DNA of 11,010 nt. Source: Planctomycetota bacterium (GTDB lineage: Bacteria; Planctomycetota; Phycisphaerae; WQYP01). A model generated the notes under the pieces. It was not told the DNA's origin. It saw only the letters and a program-made list of their open reading frames with translations, and did not search any database. The number at the start of each line of letters is the position of its first letter. Positions within the stretch are counted from its first letter, which is position 1. The stretch is from positions 1 to 11,010 of the forward strand of contig JAJZCT010000053.1 in assembly GCA_021828925.1 (NCBI GenBank), in the 5' to 3' direction. The position numbers and the translations under genes were made by a program. Shown here one piece after another: positions 5,022 through 11,010 of the stretch.

Positions 5022-7037
5022 ATGGCGGACGCACTGCGCTGGGGTATTCTGGGGACCGGGACTATTGCGGCCAAATTTGCCAAAGACCTGTTGGCCTCCA
5101 AGACCGGGAAACTCGTCGCCATCGGCAGCCGCACACCGGAATCCGCGGAGCGTTTCGGCAACGACTTTCTGGCGGGAACTGCCATCAACCGGCACGGCAG
5201 TTATGACGCGCTGCTGGCAGACCCGGCGGTGCAAGCGGTATATATTTCCACGCCGCATCCCTTTCACGCGCAGTGGAGCATCCGTGCGGCCATGGCGGGC
5301 AAGCACATACTTTGCGAAAAGCCCCTGGCGTTAAATTATGCCGACGCGATGACCATCGTCGAAGCGGCGCGAGCCAACGGCGTATTTCTCATGGAAGCGT
5401 TCATGTATCGCTGCCATCCGGTGGTGGACCGGCTGATTGCACTTCTGCGCGAAGGGGTCATTCATGATGTGCGCATGATTCATGCCAATTTCGGCTTTCA
5501 GTGCGCGTTAAACTATGACCATCGTCTGCTGAATAATGCTCTGGGTGGCGGCGGCATATTGGATGTTGGATGTTATCCGGTTTCTCTGGCCCGCCTGATT
5601 GCCGGCGTTGCGGCGGGCAAAGAATTTCTTGATCCAGTGCATGTGGCGGCATCGGGCGTAGTGGGTGAAAAAAGCCGGGTTGACGAACTGGCTTCGCTGA
5701 TACTTACGTTTTCCAATCGGATTATCGCCAGCATCAGCACGGGCATCCAATGCACATTGAACAATGACATTCACATTTATGGCACCGGCGGAAGCATATA
5801 CATTCCCTGGCTGTGGATACCGCAACCGAAGGGCAACAAGATCATCATTCGCCGGCATGGCAAGGAACCGGAAGAAATCAGCGTAGACGCTTCAGCCGGC
5901 GTTTACACACTTGAGGCGGATGCGGTTGCCGCCGCGATAGAAAATCAGCAGCATGAGCCGGCGTGGCCCGCAATGCGCTGGGCCGATACGCTGGGCAATA
6001 TGAAAACGCTGGATCGCTGGCGGCGGATTGTCGGCGTCAGTTATGAACATGAGAAGCCTGAAAACCGCCTTACCCCCCTGCACGGCGGCCCATTGAGCGT
6101 CCATGAACCCAATGGCATGGAATATGGCCGGGTGCCGGGGGTGGAGAAGCCCGTATCGCGATTGATTTTCGGCGTGGATAAAATCAGCATCAATGATTTT
6201 CCAATGGCTCAGGCCATGCTGGATGATTATTTTCAGCGTGGCGGAAACACGTTTGATTCCGCGCATATCTATTCCATGGGCGTTTGCGAAAAGGCGCTGG
6301 GCCGGTGGGTGGAAAATCGCAATATTCGCGAGCAGGTTGTGATAATCGGTAAAGGAGCGCATACACCGGATTGCAATCCCACCGCTTTGACCCGGCAGCT
6401 CATGGAAAGTCTGGATCGCATGAAAACGCATTATGTTGATATCTACATGATGCACCGTGATGATCCGGCCGTGCCGGTGGATCAGTTTGTCGATGTGCTT
6501 AATGAACATAAACGTGCCGGGCGAATCCGGGCATTTGGCGCTTCCAACTGGAGCATACCGCGCATTGAAGCGTTTAATTTCAGCGCCCGATCCCGCGGGT
6601 TAACCGGCTTTTGCGCCATCAGCAATAACTTCAGCCTTGCGCGGATGATTCATCCTCCCTGGGCGGGCTGTCTTTCGTCATCGGATCTTGAATGGCGCAC
6701 CTGGCTGGAGAACAATGAAATCATTCTTATGCCCTGGAGCAGTCAGGCCCGCGGCTTTTTCACGGACCGTGCGGCACCGGATAAAACTTCCGATGCGGAG
6801 CTGGTGCGGTGCTGGTATTCTCCGGACAATTTCCGCCGGCAGGAAAAAGCACGCGAACTGGCCCGTAAATTGGGTGTAACGCCAATTGTGATTGCTTTGG
6901 CGTATGTGCTGTGTCAGCCGTTTGCGACGTTTCCAATGATCGGCCCGGCAAGCATTGACGAAACCCGTGAAAGCATGGAGGCCTTGAAAATCAAGCTTAC
7001 GCGGGAACAGATTCACTGGCTGAATCTGGAGCGATGA
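5022..7037 (+). CDS. Gfo/Idh/MocA oxidoreductase fused to aldo/keto reductase
   Basis: This is a 671-residue protein with two complete NAD(P)-dependent oxidoreductase domains. Residues 1 to about 335 are a Gfo/Idh/MocA domain: a Rossmann motif GTGTIA (GxGxxA, 11-16), CEKPLALN with EKP at 99-101, and GGGGILDVGCYP with Asp181 and Tyr185, the pattern of glucose-fructose or dihydrodiol dehydrogenase-like members. A linker follows, and an aldo/keto reductase barrel runs from about residue 366 to the end. It retains the catalytic tetrad: Asp412 and Tyr417 (DSAHIY), Lys444 (IGKG) and His478 (MMHRDD). The two domains might run successive or coupled reactions on a sugar, polyol or inositol, exchanging cofactor or substrate; this is inference and the substrate is unknown. 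The ATG at 5022 follows GGAG (5013-5016) by five bases. The gene has its own promoter with an apparent operator. One continuous frame through the junction argues against an assembly artefact. Confidence 0.9.
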   Translation: MADALRWGILGTGTIAAKFAKDLLASKTGKLVAIGSRTPESAERFGNDFLAGTAINRHGSYDALLADPAVQAVYISTPHPFHAQWSIRAAMAGKHILCEKPLALNYADAMTIVEAARANGVFLMEAFMYRCHPVVDRLIALLREGVIHDVRMIHANFGFQCALNYDHRLLNNALGGGGILDVGCYPVSLARLIAGVAAGKEFLDPVHVAASGVVGEKSRVDELASLILTFSNRIIASISTGIQCTLNNDIHIYGTGGSIYIPWLWIPQPKGNKIIIRRHGKEPEEISVDASAGVYTLEADAVAAAIENQQHEPAWPAMRWADTLGNMKTLDRWRRIVGVSYEHEKPENRLTPLHGGPLSVHEPNGMEYGRVPGVEKPVSRLIFGVDKISINDFPMAQAMLDDYFQRGGNTFDSAHIYSMGVCEKALGRWVENRNIREQVVIIGKGAHTPDCNPTALTRQLMESLDRMKTHYVDIYMMHRDDPAVPVDQFVDVLNEHKRAGRIRAFGASNWSIPRIEAFNFSARSRGLTGFCAISNNFSLARMIHPPWAGCLSSSDLEWRTWLENNEIILMPWSSQARGFFTDRAAPDKTSDAELVRCWYSPDNFRRQEKARELARKLGVTPIVIALAYVLCQPFATFPMIGPASIDETRESMEALKIKLTREQIHWLNLER

Positions 7038-7046
7038 AAACCGGCT

Positions 7047-7083
7047 TTTCCACTTTGCCGCCACTGGCGATATAATTCCCCGC
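7047..7083 (+). promoter_or_regulatory. Promoter placing the start at the amidotransferase ATG
   Basis: A perfect TATAAT (7071-7076) ends seven bases before the ATG at 7084. TTTCCA (7047-7052), 18 bases upstream of it, is a fair -35 box with four of six matches. Transcription would begin at 7083 or 7084, giving a leaderless mRNA, and no ribosome site is visible before this ATG. A small GAAAA/TTTTC hairpin (7036-7050) overlaps the previous stop. Confidence 0.5.
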
Positions 7084-7677
7084 ATGATTGTGCTGATTGA
7101 TAATTATGACTCATTTACCTACAACCTCGTGCAGCGGCTGGGGGAAATTGATTCCACGCGGGTGATTGAGGTTGTTCGTAACGATAAAGTCTCCATCGAG
7201 CAAATTGAAAAGTGGCAGCCGGAAAAAATCATCATTTCGCCCGGACCGTGTACGCCGCGTGAAGCCGGCATCAGCAACGACGTTCTGCGGCATTTTGGCC
7301 CGCGCCTGCCCATTCTGGGCGTTTGCCTGGGCCATCAGTGCATTGGCCATGCGTTCGGGGCAATTGTGGAGCGCAATTATCGCCTGATGCACGGCAAAAC
7401 GTCACTGATTTACCATCATAACCAGGGCATTTTCGCCGGTCTGTCCAACCCCTTTGAAGCCGCACGGTATCACAGCCTGGTTATCCGCCCCGGCACGCTG
7501 CCGGCGGAATTTATCGTCACGGCCTGGACGGATGAACATGAGATCATGGGCGTGCAACATACACATTGGCCGCTGCACGGCGTACAGTTTCACCCGGAAA
7601 GTTTTCTGACTCCCGAAGGCTACAGTCTGCTGAAGAATTTTCTCAATATTTCCTCGCCGGCCATCCTTGTGCCGTAA
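7084..7677 (+). CDS. trpG: Anthranilate/aminodeoxychorismate synthase glutamine amidotransferase subunit
   Basis: This class I glutamine amidotransferase has 197 residues, the normal length for the free subunit. It releases ammonia from glutamine for a chorismate-using partner: TrpE (tryptophan route) or PabB (folate route). It begins with the family hallmark IDNYDSFTYNLVQ, has the oxyanion segment SPGPCTP, the nucleophile Cys81 in GVCLGHQ, the HGKTS segment, and the His170-Pro-Glu172 part of the triad in QFHPESF. PabA and TrpG cannot be separated by sequence alone, and some bacteria use one protein for both. trpF as the next gene favours a tryptophan role, hence the symbol; pabA is the alternative. 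No trpE or pabB is in the window. The start has no ribosome site but a TATAAT box seven bases upstream, as expected for a leaderless message. Confidence 0.93.
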   Translation: MIVLIDNYDSFTYNLVQRLGEIDSTRVIEVVRNDKVSIEQIEKWQPEKIIISPGPCTPREAGISNDVLRHFGPRLPILGVCLGHQCIGHAFGAIVERNYRLMHGKTSLIYHHNQGIFAGLSNPFEAARYHSLVIRPGTLPAEFIVTAWTDEHEIMGVQHTHWPLHGVQFHPESFLTPEGYSLLKNFLNISSPAILVP

Positions 7678-7679
7678 GG

Positions 7680-7729
7680 CCGGCACCACATCAGAAAACA
7701 ATGATTTTACCGGCACCACACGCAGTGTG
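7680..7729 (+). repeat. Spaced direct repeat and hairpin upstream of trpF
   Basis: CCGGCACCACA occurs exactly twice, at 7680-7690 and 7710-7720, 30 bases apart, which is about three helical turns. The second copy overlaps a small hairpin, CACAC (7717-7721) with GTGTG (7725-7729). The copies would lie roughly 60 and 90 bases before the expected trpF transcript start, a usual place for activator sites. No known regulator's consensus is recognised. Confidence 0.35.
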
Positions 7730-7765
7730 TTGATGCGGCGGGCTACGGTATGGGCGGCATGAGCA

Positions 7766-7771
7766 TACAAT
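7766..7771 (+). promoter_or_regulatory. Candidate -10 box of trpF
   Basis: TACAAT (7766-7771) matches the -10 consensus at five of six positions and ends ten bases before the trpF ATG, so the leader would be only a few bases long. No good -35 box is found at normal spacing. The purine run AGAAGAGA (7772-7779) may act as a weak ribosome site if transcription starts further upstream. Confidence 0.3.
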
Positions 7772-7781
7772 AGAAGAGACT

Positions 7782-8447
7782 ATGGCGCAGATAAAAATAA
7801 AAATTTGTGGCATTACTCAACGGCATGATGCGCTGGTGGCGCTGGAGGCGGGCGCGGATTTTATCGGATTGAATCTGTTTGCCGGGCCGCGGAAAATAAC
7901 GGTTTTACAGGCGGCGGAAATTCTCAATGGTATCGGAGCTTCCGGAAAAGCGGTGGCATTGGTTGACTTGAGCACCGCGGAGGGTTTTGCGGCAGCGAAT
8001 CAACTGGCACAGGAACATGGCGTACGAATCTTCCAGCTTTATGGTGATTTAACCGCCGCGCAATGTTTGCCGGGAGATGCGGCGGAATATTGGCCGGTAT
8101 TTCGCATCGCGAGTCGCGAGGATCTCAGGGCGGTTAAAGCGCAAGTGCGGGCTTTGCCATTTGCCGCCGCGGCAATATTACTGGATGCCTTTTCAGCACA
8201 AGGCTACGGCGGCACCGGCACGCGGATGGATGGATCGCTCCTGGCTTCAGCCCGGAGCAGCGGCGAACTGCGCGATCTGCCGCCGCTGGTGTTTGCGGGC
8301 GGCCTGACGAGTGAAAATGTTGGCGGTGCCACTGGCATATTGCGCCCGTGGGCGGTGGATGTTTCCAGCGGTGTGGAATATGCGGGGCGTCCGGGAATAA
8401 AGGACCCTGCCAAGGTGCGGGCATTTATCAAGGCGGCCCGGCTGTGA
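7782..8447 (+). CDS. trpF: Phosphoribosylanthranilate isomerase
   Basis: This enzyme converts phosphoribosylanthranilate to carboxyphenylaminodeoxyribulose phosphate in tryptophan synthesis. The 221-residue chain is a single beta/alpha barrel of usual size. Visible signatures are KICGIT with catalytic Cys9, [16 protein letters not shown] (the family's QLHG), [18 protein letters not shown] with catalytic Asp135, the AGGLTSENV phosphate-binding segment, and [18 protein letters not shown] around Asp193. It is complete. It lies 104 bases after the amidotransferase gene, with its own candidate -10 box and upstream direct repeats, so the two may not form one transcript. The other trp genes must be elsewhere in the genome. 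Confidence 0.95.
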   Translation: MAQIKIKICGITQRHDALVALEAGADFIGLNLFAGPRKITVLQAAEILNGIGASGKAVALVDLSTAEGFAAANQLAQEHGVRIFQLYGDLTAAQCLPGDAAEYWPVFRIASREDLRAVKAQVRALPFAAAAILLDAFSAQGYGGTGTRMDGSLLASARSSGELRDLPPLVFAGGLTSENVGGATGILRPWAVDVSSGVEYAGRPGIKDPAKVRAFIKAARL

Positions 8448-8453
8448 TATAAT
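8425..8453 (+). promoter_or_regulatory. Promoter of lipA at the end of trpF
   Basis: TTATCA (8425-8430) and a perfect TATAAT (8448-8453), which begins right after the trpF stop, are 17 bases apart. The start would be near 8460, giving a lipA leader of about 55 bases. Confidence 0.55.
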
Positions 8454-8514
8454 CCGGATATTGATTCCGTTGAGCGGCTGTTCGCCATCGGATGGGTTCA
8501 TACAGGAATTTTCA

Positions 8515-9468
8515 GTGAGTGCGCCCGTTTCTTTACCGTTAGCCCCCGCCGATAACCGCCCGGATTACATGCAGCCGGGGCGGAAGCCATCCTGGTTAAA
8601 AGTGAAACTTCCGGCCGGACCGGGATATACCCGTGTGCGCGCGGTGATTGATGAACACCGGCTCCATACGGTATGTGAATCAGCGAAATGCCCGAACATG
8701 GGCGAGTGCTGGGGCCGGGGCACGGCGACCATCATGATTCTGGGCGATGTGTGCACGCGCAGCTGCGGATTCTGCCATATTAAAACGGGACGTCCGCCCA
8801 TTTTGGACCTCGATGAACCGCGGCGGGTGGCCCAGACCGCCGCAATGATGAAACTGCGGCATATTGTGATTACTTCGGTGAATCGCGATGAATTGAAAGA
8901 CGGCGGATCAGGCATCTGGGCGCAAACCATTGCGGGCGTGCGCACGGCGTCGCCAAACACTACGATTGAAGTGCTGATTCCGGACTTCTGCGGTCATTGG
9001 GATGATCTGTACCGGGTACTGGATGCGAAACCGGATATTCTCAACCATAATGTGGAAACCGTGCCGAGCCAATATTTTCGCGTGCGTCCCCAGGCTAAAT
9101 ATCAGCGGTCGCTGGAACTGCTGCGACGGGCGAAAGAACGGGGCTTTACCACAAAAACGGGCTTGATGCTGGGCATCGGCGAAAAGGATGATGAACTGCT
9201 GCAAACGCTTAAGGACATTCGCCTGGCGCATGTGGACATTCTGACACTGGGACAATATTTGCAACCCACACGGGAACATCTGCCGATCGACCGCTGGGTT
9301 ACACCGGAACAATTTGCGCATTGGAAATCAGTGGGACTGGATATGGGATTTTCAGTTGTGGAATCCGGCCCGCTGGTGCGCTCAAGCTACCACGCCGACG
9401 AACAGGCGGCGACAGGGCTAAATTCGGGCAATCCCGGCGTTTCCTCCGTTACCGCCGCTGGTGGCTGA
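8515..9468 (+). CDS. lipA: Lipoyl synthase (radical SAM)
   Basis: LipA inserts two sulfurs into the octanoyl chain carried on lipoyl domains of enzymes such as pyruvate dehydrogenase, consuming two SAM per lipoyl group. The protein has 317 residues. The auxiliary cluster motif [12 protein letters not shown] gives Cys54, 59 and 65. The radical-SAM motif CTRSCGFC gives Cys80, 84 and 87. The C-terminal RSSYHADE (Arg289-Ser290-Ser291-Tyr292) holds the conserved serine ligand of the auxiliary cluster. All key residues are there. The GTG start at 8515 is preceded by AGGAA (8503-8507) with seven bases between. The frame is open upstream to a TTG at 8461, which has no ribosome site and coincides with the likely transcript start. 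The C-terminal tail after the RSSY motif is a little longer than usual. No lipB is next to it. Confidence 0.96.
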   Translation: MSAPVSLPLAPADNRPDYMQPGRKPSWLKVKLPAGPGYTRVRAVIDEHRLHTVCESAKCPNMGECWGRGTATIMILGDVCTRSCGFCHIKTGRPPILDLDEPRRVAQTAAMMKLRHIVITSVNRDELKDGGSGIWAQTIAGVRTASPNTTIEVLIPDFCGHWDDLYRVLDAKPDILNHNVETVPSQYFRVRPQAKYQRSLELLRRAKERGFTTKTGLMLGIGEKDDELLQTLKDIRLAHVDILTLGQYLQPTREHLPIDRWVTPEQFAHWKSVGLDMGFSVVESGPLVRSSYHADEQAATGLNSGNPGVSSVTAAGG

Positions 9469-10080
9469 AATGGGACGCAGCGATATGCCTCATCACCCCG
9501 CCTTCAGGCAGTTCCTGCAATGCAATGCCGGAAAACTCAGACCTGGGGCCCCGCTCCGGCGGCCGGAGCCAGAGCGTTGCGGCGATAATTGCCAAAAGTG
9601 CGTTTCGCACAATTCCGAGGGCCAAACCGCGTTCCGCGGCAACTGGGCTGTGTGCGGTAGCGCTTGCGGACCTGCCTCGCATTTGGGGGCGGCCAACGCA
9701 GCCGCTATGATTAGGGCCAGCGAAAAAATTTTCCAGACTCGCAGTGCGGTGGAGTAACGGCAGCATTGCGTCTTCAACTGCTTCCCCTTTCGGTCATTCA
9801 GATTTCTTCCGATCCGGCATAAACCACTCTCACTGGCCGGTGTGTTCCGGGGGCTGGAATCAGCGGTGCAGTTCCGCACTCCGATTGCCGCCGTCGCTGC
9901 CAGCCTCATCGCGCAGCCAGGAACGGAATTATGTTACGCCTACAAGCAGCCGTGGTTCCCGGCTTTCCATCTCAATATCCTTCACACGCATTCGCCAGAA
10001 CGGAGAGCCCTTGGCCAGATTTCGTATCGGCGTAGTAGCAGCGCCACGCACCGACCACATGCAATAATGCATTTACACCA
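9469..10080. other. Intergenic stretch between lipA and the MauE-type gene
   Basis: No recognisable gene is found across these roughly 610 bases. A GC-rich hairpin, GCTCCGG (9553-9559) with CCGGAGC (9563-9569), lies about 85 bases after lipA, without a T-run. On the minus strand two overlapping frames look like short secreted or membrane peptides; the better one is listed separately as doubtful. Confidence 0.5.
9493..9777 (-). CDS. Doubtful small secreted protein, possibly frameshifted
   Basis: A TTG start at 9777 follows the purine-rich site AAGGGG (9789-9784) by six bases and opens a 94-residue frame. Its beginning looks like a signal peptide: a basic start (RVWK), a hydrophobic core IFSLALIIAAALAA at about residues 17-30, then a possible cleavage after CEA. 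The rest is cysteine-containing (SELCETH, HCRNC) and low in recognisable structure. A second frame on the same strand, ending at 9449 inside the lipA end, has another hydrophobic segment (ALLAIIAATLWL) followed by protein-like sequence, so one longer gene with a frameshift is possible. No family is recognised. It lies downstream of, and in the same direction as, the MauE-type gene. It may simply be non-coding. Confidence 0.22.
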   Translation of the reverse strand: MKTQCCRYSTALRVWKIFSLALIIAAALAAPKCEAGPQALPHTAQLPRNAVWPSELCETHFWQLSPQRSGSGRRSGAPGLSFPALHCRNCLKAG

Positions 10081-11010
10081 TCAGGGCCGCCGCGATTCCA
10101 TCCACCGAATATCCATTGCAGCGTGTCCCGAGGCTTCCGCAACCACTCTGCCGCTTCGCATTTGCAAGACGGTGGGGGTTTCGGCGAACCAGTCATGGGT
10201 TGCGTCCATGGTTCCATGCAGGGCAATGTTGGAATGAAACAGGCCACGGGCTGAAACCCCGGAGCCGGATGGCACGCGGACAAATGCCACATGCGGCGTT
10301 TTGCCAGCCAGCATTTCGCGCTGTGCGAGCTGCTCATAAATCGGGATCGTGCGGCGGCACTCGTCACAACTCGCGTGGTAGAACATGATGACCCAATTAC
10401 CGGTTGCCAGTCGCTGACCCAGTGGCGTGTTTCCATGCTGGCTTACAATATGCCCCAGTACCGGCAGGCGATGTCCAATCCAATGGTGCGGCTCCAGAAT
10501 GACAATTCTGCTGTTGTCTGCGGAAGCCAGGCCGTTGGCGGCGGAAACAACTTTCGGATGCAGCATGGCCACGGTAACACCGACTGCCAGGCCAATTGCC
10601 GCCGCGGCAGCCACCGGCCATTTCTGCCGTGCCCACCGGGAATTCCCCGCCTTTCCGGCACCGGGTTTTCCAAGGAACGTCAGCGCCAGTGCAAGTGAAA
10701 CATCCAGAATAAATGTAAACCACGGGTTCACCTGCACCTGCCCGAAGCAACCGCAATCAGCTTTGCCGGCCAGTGCCTCATAGAGCGTGTAGCAAGCAAA
10801 CACGCTGAAACAGCCGATTGCAACCCGCCTCGCCGCACGCGGCAGTGCTCCGCTAACCAGCCAGAGGCCGAGGAATGTTTCGAGGGCGATTAACACGGGC
10901 AGCGCGCCCGGAACACGGTGGGCGGTTGGTACGGCAGCAGGGACCCGTGCGAGGTGCACAACTTTCAGCACGCCGCTGCCGAGCAATAGTATTCCAGCGA
11001 GGCGGGTTGC
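10081..11010 (-). CDS. MauE/DoxX-type membrane protein with thioredoxin-like domain, partial
   Basis: The frame is open to the window edge (ATRLAGILLLGSGVLK continues upstream of a TTG at 10986), so the true start lies outside and 309 residues are visible. The N-terminal half is a four-helix MauE/DoxX-type domain: hydrophobic segments around SGVLKVV, LPVLIALETFLGLWLV, VAIGCFSVFACYTLY and TFILDVSLALALTFL, with the characteristic ADCGCFG...NPW element between the last two. A further hydrophobic helix (VAAAAAIGLAVGVTVAML) leads to a C-terminal domain like thioredoxin, with MFYHASCDECRRTIP (CxxC cysteines at 10368-10366 and 10359-10357) and the ETPTVLQMRSGRVV strand containing the expected cis-proline (TPT). 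It is probably a membrane redox protein that handles disulfides outside the cytoplasm. Its partners are unknown, and nothing in the window is a clear substrate. Confidence 0.85.
   Translation of the reverse strand, partial: ATRLAGILLLGSGVLKVVHLARVPAAVPTAHRVPGALPVLIALETFLGLWLVSGALPRAARRVAIGCFSVFACYTLYEALAGKADCGCFGQVQVNPWFTFILDVSLALALTFLGKPGAGKAGNSRWARQKWPVAAAAAIGLAVGVTVAMLHPKVVSAANGLASADNSRIVILEPHHWIGHRLPVLGHIVSQHGNTPLGQRLATGNWVIMFYHASCDECRRTIPIYEQLAQREMLAGKTPHVAFVRVPSGSGVSARGLFHSNIALHGTMDATHDWFAETPTVLQMRSGRVVAEASGHAAMDIRWMESRRP

Noticed and set aside
8461..8514. TTG start adding 18 residues to LipA
   Set aside because: No ribosome site and it coincides with the predicted transcript start; the GTG at 8515 has AGGAA seven bases upstream.
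9553..9569. GC-rich hairpin as a definite lipA terminator
   Set aside because: A seven-base-pair stem with a three-base loop but no T-run, and about 85 bases after the stop, so only a possibility.
9929..10060. 43-codon minus-strand frame after the MauE-type gene
   Set aside because: No ribosome site, no recognisable features, and competing frames of the same quality overlap it.
1..11010. CRISPR array, insertion sequence, phage genes, tRNA or rRNA
   Set aside because: No regularly spaced repeats, transposase or integrase sequence, tRNA T-loop signature or rRNA sequence was seen on either strand.

Overview
The window looks like chromosomal DNA from a Gram-negative bacterium, most likely a planctomycete of the Phycisphaerae type. 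This is inference. It rests on a PEP-CTERM surface protein, a MauE/DoxX membrane domain fused to a thioredoxin-like domain, an unusual Gfo/Idh/MocA–aldo/keto reductase fusion, and housekeeping genes that sit singly instead of in their usual operons (rpsR without rpsF/rplI, trpF and a trpG/pabA-type gene without the other trp genes, lipA without lipB). I see no rRNA, tRNA, insertion sequence, phage gene or CRISPR array.

Layout. 1-1229: a good sigma70-type promoter with a repeated ATGCCTT motif, then a PEP-CTERM protein gene. 1230-2023: about 800 bases with no convincing gene. 2024-2821: a strong promoter, a 7Fe-type ferredoxin gene, an intergenic stretch packed with hairpins, and rpsR (bS18). 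2906-3409 (minus): a two-helix bacterial PH-domain membrane protein, convergent with rpsR. 3572-4899: promoter and metK. 4915-7037: a promoter covered by a long palindrome, then a 671-residue two-domain oxidoreductase. 7047-7677: a TATAAT box seven bases before the ATG of a glutamine amidotransferase (trpG/pabA), which suggests a leaderless transcript. 7782-8447: trpF. 8515-9468: lipA with a GTG start and its own promoter. 9469-10080: a gap with at most one doubtful small minus-strand gene. 10081-11010 (minus): a MauE-thioredoxin-like fusion cut by the window edge.

How the genes relate. Most are core metabolism or translation: S-adenosylmethionine synthesis (metK), lipoate synthesis (lipA, which consumes SAM and needs Fe-S clusters and a low-potential electron donor such as a ferredoxin), tryptophan/folate precursor synthesis (trpG/pabA, trpF), and a ribosomal protein. 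The accessory part is the sugar- or polyol-type oxidoreductase fusion with its apparent operator, plus the cell-surface and envelope genes at either end. Most short gaps contain a recognisable -10 box, so many of these genes appear to be transcribed individually. No multi-gene defence or mobile system is visible. The most notable items are the fused oxidoreductase with its palindrome-covered promoter, the structured rpsR leader, and the leaderless start of the amidotransferase gene.
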